DNA of 64,000 nucleotides from Camillea tinctor. Taxonomy: Eukaryota > Ascomycota > Sordariomycetes > Xylariales > Xylariaceae. The DNA lies in the NCBI GenBank assembly GCA_022578605.1, contig MU394120.1, positions 1-64,000 on the forward strand. The letters run 5' to 3'. Below the pieces are notes generated by a model, which was given only the letters and a program-made list of their open reading frames with translations, had not been told where the DNA came from and did no database searches. Positions within the stretch are counted from its first letter, which is position 1. Every line of letters starts with the position of its first letter. Made by a program: the position numbers and the translations under genes. Below, one piece after another: positions 58,201 through 64,000 of this stretch.

Positions 58201-59781
58201 GTAGGTTGGGTCTGCCTCAGGGCAATGTTAGGTATGTTGCTGACCTCGTCATAAACCGTGAAATTCTCTTGGCTTTGGGATGAGAGGTCGTGTGGTTGGC
58301 TGTCTACAGGTGGGGCGACTATCTGGGCTGCTTGCAGTGCAGTGCCTTGTGAGGACACACTATGCGCCGACAAGGAATGTAGAGAATTTTGCGAGCTCGG
58401 CTGCTGCCCAACAGGTAGATCGCTGGCGCCGCGATTCGACACCTGTGTCTGCTGGGATGCGCCGGGTTCGGTATCGGAAGCAAACGACACTTGTGTTTGG
58501 AAGACGACGTCCCGTCCACTGGGAGTAGGTTGCGACGGTCGGGTATTTGTGCTTTGCCGTATGTAAGATTGGTTGAGCCGGTTGGTTGTTGTCGTAGTCC
58601 TCGAATCTGTCAAGAACGTAGAAACCCCCCAGTTTCCCGAATTGTTGACTGCAAAAGGGTCTGGCTGGTGGGAAGGGATTTCCGAGGCTGAGCGCGCGGC
58701 TGCAGGAATCTTGAATGCAGCGTCTTGCGAAGCGCGGTTGGTTGTTTGCGAATGAATCGTGCTCTGGCTCACCGCGAAACCTGGGTGGTCCAGGGGGCTG
58801 TTATGGGGCTCAGATGCTGAGAGAGTTGAAATTTCCTGCGAATCCGGTATGACGCGCTGGTCGTTTGCTCTAGCATTAACCTGTTGGGAGAGTTGGGAGA
58901 ATTGCCGGTATCTCCTGACAACGCTGGATTGCGACGACCCTTGGCTTGTGCTTTGCGAAAGCGACACCACGTCGAACTCGGAGGGGTTAAAGTTGGCGTT
59001 GTGAGGTAATTCGATCACAATGCGCCCCCCTTTAATTATCGTGTTCCCCCTGACTTCGCTGGTGGCGTTTGGATTCTTGGGGCTTTGACTCTTGGGATCC
59101 GGCTTTGCGCCTTGCCGTCCGGCTGAACCTCCTAACCTCAGATTCGGATTTGCAGACCTGAGCTGTCTCTGGGGGGGTTCGCCTGTTCGTCTCCTCTTCT
59201 GCTCGCGCTCGCGCTCCTCGCGCTTCTCGTGAGGACCAGGCGCCTGCGTAGGGCGGTCCTCCTTCGAACGTGTCTTGTCTGCCCCTCTCTTGGAATTACG
59301 ACTCCCTCTGGCCGGTACCCGTACCGGCTGACTATCCTCCGAAGATGATTCTTCTGTCGCGGGACTCGAGTAGGGCGAGGACCCTTCTGCAGATGCCGAG
59401 GCCACTTTGACTTTCTTGTCCTTCTTATCTTTCCAAGCTTGGATGGCAGCCTCTGTCACATTCTCCGCCGGTTCCTGCACGCCCCGTCAGTCTCCAGTTC
59501 TCCCAGTTCGCGAGTTGCACCATGTGCCAGCCAAGTAACAAGGAGAGGAACAACAATACCCAAGTCGGATCCCAGGGTTTGCCCTTGGAGTCGGTGCCGT
59601 CCCAGTCTATCAGATACCTAATAACTCCGTTGGCTTCGACTTTCTCGTCAAGGATGTCCCGCACACTATGCCAGCCTCCTTTCAGTTTTGGTTTCTTGGG
59701 TTTGGTTGTCTGGGGTGTTTTGCTCTGTTGGCGCTTTCGATCGTTAGGGGTTCGTGAGGTTCGTGGGGTTGCCGGTTTCAT
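55217..59781 (-). CDS. Chromodomain-containing Hda2/3-type histone deacetylase complex subunit
   Basis: The model is complement(join(55217..56164,56217..56414,56466..59474,59560..59781)), 1458 residues. A chromodomain at about 35-92 (HSVRDILDE, RYLIDWDG, TWEPAENV) is split by the first intron; it should bind methylated histone tails. About 600 disordered residues rich in Ser and Gln follow. Next comes a folded region (about 750-1070, starting LPYVPTGPNEYLV, with KILILVRPGQLMDLLGYVI) resembling the SNF2-like helicase remnant of class II HDAC subunits 2/3. Last is a long coiled coil (LEELTNQIANLQAKLDE onward) and a Gly/Ser-rich tail. Introns are 85, 51 and 52 bp. The last appears to be GC-AG: donor CAG|GCTAGT at 56216, branch TACTAAT, acceptor ACAG. 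No GT donor gives the right phase. Expected role: gene silencing. Neurospora CDP-2 or Hda3-like orthology is possible, not proven. Confidence 0.85.
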
Positions 59782-60399
59782 TGACGGCAGGCTTCGTCTC
59801 GTGGGATACCGATCTGGAGCGGGACAAAATCCATAATTAGTCTTCCCCGAAGAAGAGAATACAAGAGGATGGATTTGGGAATAAATAAGGGTTGTGTTGT
59901 TTTTTGTTTAAATTATAAGAAGAATGAATTATAAGAAGTTCTCACCAAGGCGATCACCCATCACCGTTGGGAGGATCCTCTAAAGTTTGGGCGTGGATGT
60001 AAAGAAAGAAAAAAAGAGGGAAGAAATAAGAGGAAAAAGGTTGTAGAAGGTTACAAAGTAATTATTCGCAACCAACGAAACGAAATCGAACGGAGCTACC
60101 GCGGGCGTACGGGAACGTGTGATTAGCGGCTTGTCCAGCTTGTTCCAGCACCTGAGTGGCAGGGATCTTCAGACCCTGTCCTGCCTAGATGGTCCTGTGG
60201 CTTGATAATTAGCGTGGCTGGTTTTCCTGTCTTCAGCACTAATACATACTTTTAACAGGCGATCCAGTAATCGATGCCACGCTACCGAAAGTGGAGAAGG
60301 GGGGGAATATACTGACCTGTAAGTGACAGATAGAGAAGGACTTGTCTCAACTCTTAAGTTAGTCGAAATTGCCACTTCGACATAAATGGAGGGAGAAGA

Positions 60400-60419
60400 A
60401 AGAGAGAGAGAGAGAGAGA
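60400..60419. repeat. GA dinucleotide microsatellite
   Basis: About ten AG units, CT-rich on the minus strand, upstream of the Hda-type gene and possibly part of its leader or promoter. Confidence 0.8.
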
Positions 60420-62096
60420 TCGAGTGAGAGTAAAGAAGAGTGAAGAAGATGATGAGGGAAGAAAGAGAGAGCTGATAGTTAAATAAAATGTGGAAGGGAA
60501 GGGAAAGGAGGAACCTAGGTAAGGTAAATAGGTAAGAATAAAGTCAAGATGGTATGTACACACTACAATATGTCCAAGGTTTTGTTTTCCGAGTGTTGGC
60601 AAGTTTGGTTCACGTAGTGCTCGGCACCTAAAGAAATATGTCTCTGGATCAAAAAGACGTCAGTGTGCATACATACCTAATACCGGGGGGTATTATAGCA
60701 TTCATGTATAAGTGGGAAAGAATAAGAGGAGGTGGAGCTAGCGAGGGTTTTATACAAATACTCACGCTCTCGATTCCTCTTCGGGTCCAAGTCGAAAACA
60801 AAGTGTCGAGCTCGAGTTGAGGGATCTGTTTTCTACCTGACTCGATGTCGTCCTGGGTGAATAGAAAGAAGATGATGAATAGAATGAAAAAGGACAGAGA
60901 GACACGTAGAGCTGAGATGTAATGTCTTTGCTTCTCGGAGGTCTTCGGGGCCTTATGCAAAGAACCGGGATACCTAAAAAGCTTGGTACACGTACGCTCT
61001 ATTGTCCTGCACACTAGTTGTAAGGAGGCAAGCAAGCCAAAAATGGAGCTCGATTGTATGGGCTTTTGTGGGTGTCGGTATAGTCTGTTGTTGAACCACT
61101 TGTGGGCGTATAAGTCGTGCAAGTAAGGGAAAGAGAATGATTCTAGGACATTCTACTGTGTTGCAGAAAAATAAAAGCTGTACCTAAGAACACTGGTGGT
61201 GTAGGTCAAGTTTTGTAAGGAACAATTTGTTGTCAGCACACGGTATTAGGTAATTGTTTTGACAACACAAGTGAGAAAAAAAAGAATAAACTGTTGAATG
61301 ATTTGACAACTGACGATGTTTCAAAAACACTCCTCAGGTTTCCCTGGGTGCGACGGTTCCAACCAGGCAACAACAATCGATTTAGTCGACTAACCAAGGG
61401 TAACAAGAACCAGCTGAGTCAGTCGACACTTTATAATCTTCTTTGAAAAGGCGGAACTTTTCATCACCACTAGATATTACAGTAAGCACTTTATGTCGAA
61501 TTTATTATTCTGAACAATGGTGTATTGTGAAGTTGTGTAAAGTTAGATCAGGTTTGAAGACAAGGCAGGGCAGGGCAGCTTAGAAGGTTGGAAAGAGCTT
61601 AGACAAAAGAAAGCAACACACATAGACAGGATCATTACAAAAGAAGAATGAAAAACAAAGAATGAAAAAGAAGATGAAAAAAAGATAGCTAAGAACTAAT
61701 ATAAACATCAGGGCTATCTCTGAGGCATTCTTGAATGGCCGAGGTTTGAAGATACAGAAAATGATGTTACCTATATATATCTCCCTACATATACCTCTGG
61801 CAAAGCACACATGAAGCATGCACGTGCGCGTACAAATTTATACATTAACATCGGAGTTGTTTCAACAGAAGCCACGATTTGTATTCTGAAGACACATTTG
61901 GCAAAATTATTGATAGGATTGGAAGTTTGACAGTCGAGTTGTAAAGTCTGGCGGCATCTCTAAGGTATTATGCTCGTTGTTCACAGGCGTGTGGGGGAAC
62001 AGTAGATTTAGAATCTTGGACATTGAAATTTAATGGAGTATCCATCTTCTAGTAGCATTTTGGTATGTATTCTACGAGATAAGAGAAGGAGTTGTC

Positions 62097-62114
62097 TGTC
62101 ACGATGCGAGCCCT
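62097..62114 (+). repeat. LTR-terminus-like 18-mer, copy 2
   Basis: TGTCACGATGCGAGCCCT, identical to 32110-32127 and in the same orientation. Flanks differ, so only this end is shared. Confidence 0.4.
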
Positions 62115-62992
62115 AAACAAGGAAAACATATTTGTTATTGTGTGAAGACTTAAGCTACCTAGGTGAACACCCAAAGCGGCGTGACCTATATACGTACAAA
62201 CAGTTTCTTTGTTTACTATATAGACTAGGCTCAATCTACCCCATGAAGATAGAATCGGGAAAGTAATTTAGTAGATGAGGAGTTGACGACGATGAAACTT
62301 ACTCTATATGTCTAAGTAACTGAAAACATAGAGATAAAAGAGCTCATTCTAAGTCTCACAACACTATATATACTAAAATAGAGACAGAAAATCACTTAAT
62401 ATATTTAGCCTAGCTTACAAATAATATATAACGTTGAGTGTTTAAACGGCATTCGTATGTTTGGCGTAACTGGTGTCTTCCCACGGTATCATGAAGGCTA
62501 TTGCTTCAGGTTGGCGGCGACAAAAGAAAAGGAACGAAGTACGTGAAAACCAGGCAGCTTTATTCCATACTTAGAATACGCTTTACAAACTTATGGAGCA
62601 CTGGGTAAATAGCTTCCAAGATATGCAGGAATGAATCAAGAGAAATAAAAGAGACGGGGAAATAAACAGTCATACTAGTTATATTATCCGTTCTGTACAT
62701 TATTCACGATTTACTATACTAATTCCGACCTAAAAAGTACTTTGAGAATAAATAACACAACTTCAAGTTATTTCAAAACAGTTATAAGTCAGACACTGAC
62801 GTTCAATAATATCAAATACCACAATACGCAATATGTAGGTATCTACCTATATAAGGATAGGCAACTCCCAACCGGCTCAGGAGGGGAGGGGAGATCAACT
62901 CGAAAATTCTGAAGAAACAACAAGGACCTCCTTTTCCTTTAAATCTGACGAAAAAAGCACCACCGAGGGTATATATGTATGTATAATCTCAC

Positions 62993-63030
62993 TCCAAACC
63001 AACCCCAACCCCAACCCTAACCCAAACCAA
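62993..63030. repeat. Short CCCCAA/CCCTAA telomere-like tract
   Basis: The stretch reads CCAAACCAACCCCAACCCC, then AACCCTAACCC, then AAACC. It contains one exact fungal telomere unit among degenerate ones. It is too short to call an interstitial telomere and may be a simple C/A repeat. Confidence 0.35.
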
Positions 63031-63284
63031 GGATGACCTCCCTACTCTAACAAATACCAAACCCTTTTTCTTTAACCTTTCCATTACATTTTACCCCCCC
63101 TCATTTGTCTTTCCCTTTTTTCTCCCCTTGCTGTTTTGCGTGGACTCAAGAATTCTAACTTCATTATCCTGTATCATACCCGATCCCATCACGCCACCCA
63201 CCCACTCATCACACCACTAACCCAACACCCCGAGGCAAGTCCGGCCAGCCGGTCCCCCCTCTCCCGTCCCCCCTTTTAAGCGCT

Positions 63285-64000
63285 TTACCTCGCGAGCAGC
63301 TCTCCTTTCATGACCATGTCCCGGAACTTATCGTCCGGCTCCACGAACCTGTACTCGGGCCCTCGCACGACGCGGTCGACCTCCTCTCGCACGAAGGGGT
63401 ACACGTCCTTCCACGCATTGCGGCCCATCCAGCAGTCAAGGTGTCCGTAGTCGGGCACGACGCGGCGGCGGTACTGGATGGCGCTATCGCCGTCGCAGGC
63501 AGTGCCGTCCGGGTCGGTGGTGCGGGTGCCGAACGCGTCTGTGAGGACCTCGTAGGTGCGCTCGGTGCTCTCGGCGGACAGCACGGCGTTGTCGCGGCCG
63601 ACGAACAGCAGGAACGGGATGCCGCGGAGGCGGCGGATGTTGTCGCGGGTGTCGAGGCGCTCGAACAGGGGGCCGTTGGACATGACGCCGCCGGTGAACC
63701 CCTGCTTCATGAGCAGGTGCAGCAGGGTCATGTTGACGCCGCCGAAGAAGCGGTCGATCTGCCGGTGCGTGGCCTCGTTGAGGTTGCGGTGGTTCCAGCA
63801 CCGCCCGAACACGAGCGTGCACCGGTGGCAGCTCGCGTTGTTGCAGATCTCCCGGCGCTCGTCCGGCATGAACCGCAGCGCCTCGTTGAGCATCTTCTGC
63901 AGCAGGCTGTCGTCCTTGCTCGTGCTGCAGCTGAACCACTGCCCGGCCAGGAACTTGTACAGCCTGTCCGCCGGTATGGGCGAGGCCATGATCTTGATCA
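63285..64000 (-). CDS. Alpha/beta-hydrolase C-terminal part (type linked to GMC oxidoreductases), 5' end cut by window
   Basis: At least 234 residues from an internal Met at 63989, and the frame stays open to the window edge, so the true start lies beyond 64000. Visible: NNASCHRCTLVFGRCWNH, LNEATHRQID and FFGGVNMTLLHL, a lid-like region known from hydrolases fused to or found beside cholesterol-oxidase-type GMC enzymes. FLLFVGRDNAVLS then carries the acidic triad residue and PDYGHLDCWMG the catalytic His. The nucleophile Ser must lie upstream, outside the window. It is highly GC-rich. Whether a GMC domain precedes it cannot be seen. Confidence 0.7.
   Translation of the reverse strand, partial: IKIMASPIPADRLYKFLAGQWFSCSTSKDDSLLQKMLNEALRFMPDERREICNNASCHRCTLVFGRCWNHRNLNEATHRQIDRFFGGVNMTLLHLLMKQGFTGGVMSNGPLFERLDTRDNIRRLRGIPFLLFVGRDNAVLSAESTERTYEVLTDAFGTRTTDPDGTACDGDSAIQYRRRVVPDYGHLDCWMGRNAWKDVYPFVREEVDRVVRGPEYRFVEPDDKFRDMVMKGELLAR

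Larger units (their letters stand above)
59782..63284. other. Gene-poor region, about 3.5 kb
   Basis: No supported gene. It contains the promoter of the Hda-type gene, a GA run at 60400-60419, the second LTR-like 18-mer at 62097-62114 and a C/A-rich telomere-like stretch at 62993-63030. A 157-codon minus-strand frame at 60649-61122 shows no family feature. Confidence 0.5.

Noticed and set aside
60649..61122. 157-codon frame upstream of the Hda-type gene
   Set aside because: Composition is low-complexity in part (a Phe/Ile-rich run), no motif is recognisable and there is no matching splice structure. It is likely a chance frame in promoter DNA.
1..64000. A secondary-metabolite gene cluster called outright
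   Set aside because: No backbone synthase gene (PKS, NRPS, terpene cyclase or DMATS motifs) is visible, so only a possible accessory set is reported.

Overview
The window is nuclear DNA of a filamentous ascomycete (Pezizomycotina, possibly Sordariomycetes; that rank is an inference). The evidence is short introns of about 50-135 bp with GT-AG ends and CTAAC or CTGAC branch motifs, fungal-specific families (Zn2Cys6 regulators, CYP65-like P450s, BBE-like flavoenzymes, a chromodomain Hda2/3-type subunit), and an extremely AT-rich block at positions 1-1190 that looks like repeat-induced point mutation (RIP). Most genes below were assembled by joining exons by eye, so the product is usually firmer than the exact splice sites.

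Layout. 1-6.8 kb: AT-rich repeat DNA, a possible 78-residue Cys-rich gene, a Zn2Cys6 regulator whose zinc cluster is split by an intron, and a 600-bp non-autonomous DNA transposon with long inverted termini and an 8-bp target duplication. 6.8-13 kb: a P4-type lipid flippase and its CDC50-family beta subunit, transcribed divergently from one promoter region. 13.4-21.5 kb: two related P450s, a small alpha/beta-hydrolase and a secreted ferritin-like protein. 23.3-32 kb: a four-TM protein of unknown function, a metacaspase-like C14 protein, a small LRAT/NlpC-like protein and a TPR-CHAT protein. The three putative cysteine enzymes all keep a His/Cys pair. 34-40 kb: secreted tyrosinase, an MFS transporter and a BBE-like FAD oxidase.

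43.4-64 kb looks like more conserved core genome: a 6-phosphogluconate dehydrogenase-like enzyme, an ELO fatty-acid elongase, cytochrome c oxidase subunit VI, a very large chromodomain-containing Hda2/3-type histone deacetylase subunit, and the 3' part of an alpha/beta-hydrolase gene running off the window. Long gene-poor stretches (40.1-43.4, 47.2-52.3 and 59.8-63.3 kb) hold simple repeats and short dispersed transposon-like relics.

Functional reading. Two arrangements stand out. One is the head-to-head flippase/CDC50 pair, two subunits that form one enzyme. The other is the run of three unrelated Cys-peptidase-fold genes beside an orphan membrane protein, which could be a regulated-cell-death or allorecognition-type module. 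The oxidative genes (P450s, tyrosinase, BBE oxidase, MFS, esterase, Zn2Cys6) resemble tailoring, export and regulatory genes of secondary metabolism, but no PKS, NRPS, terpene synthase or DMATS backbone gene is visible.
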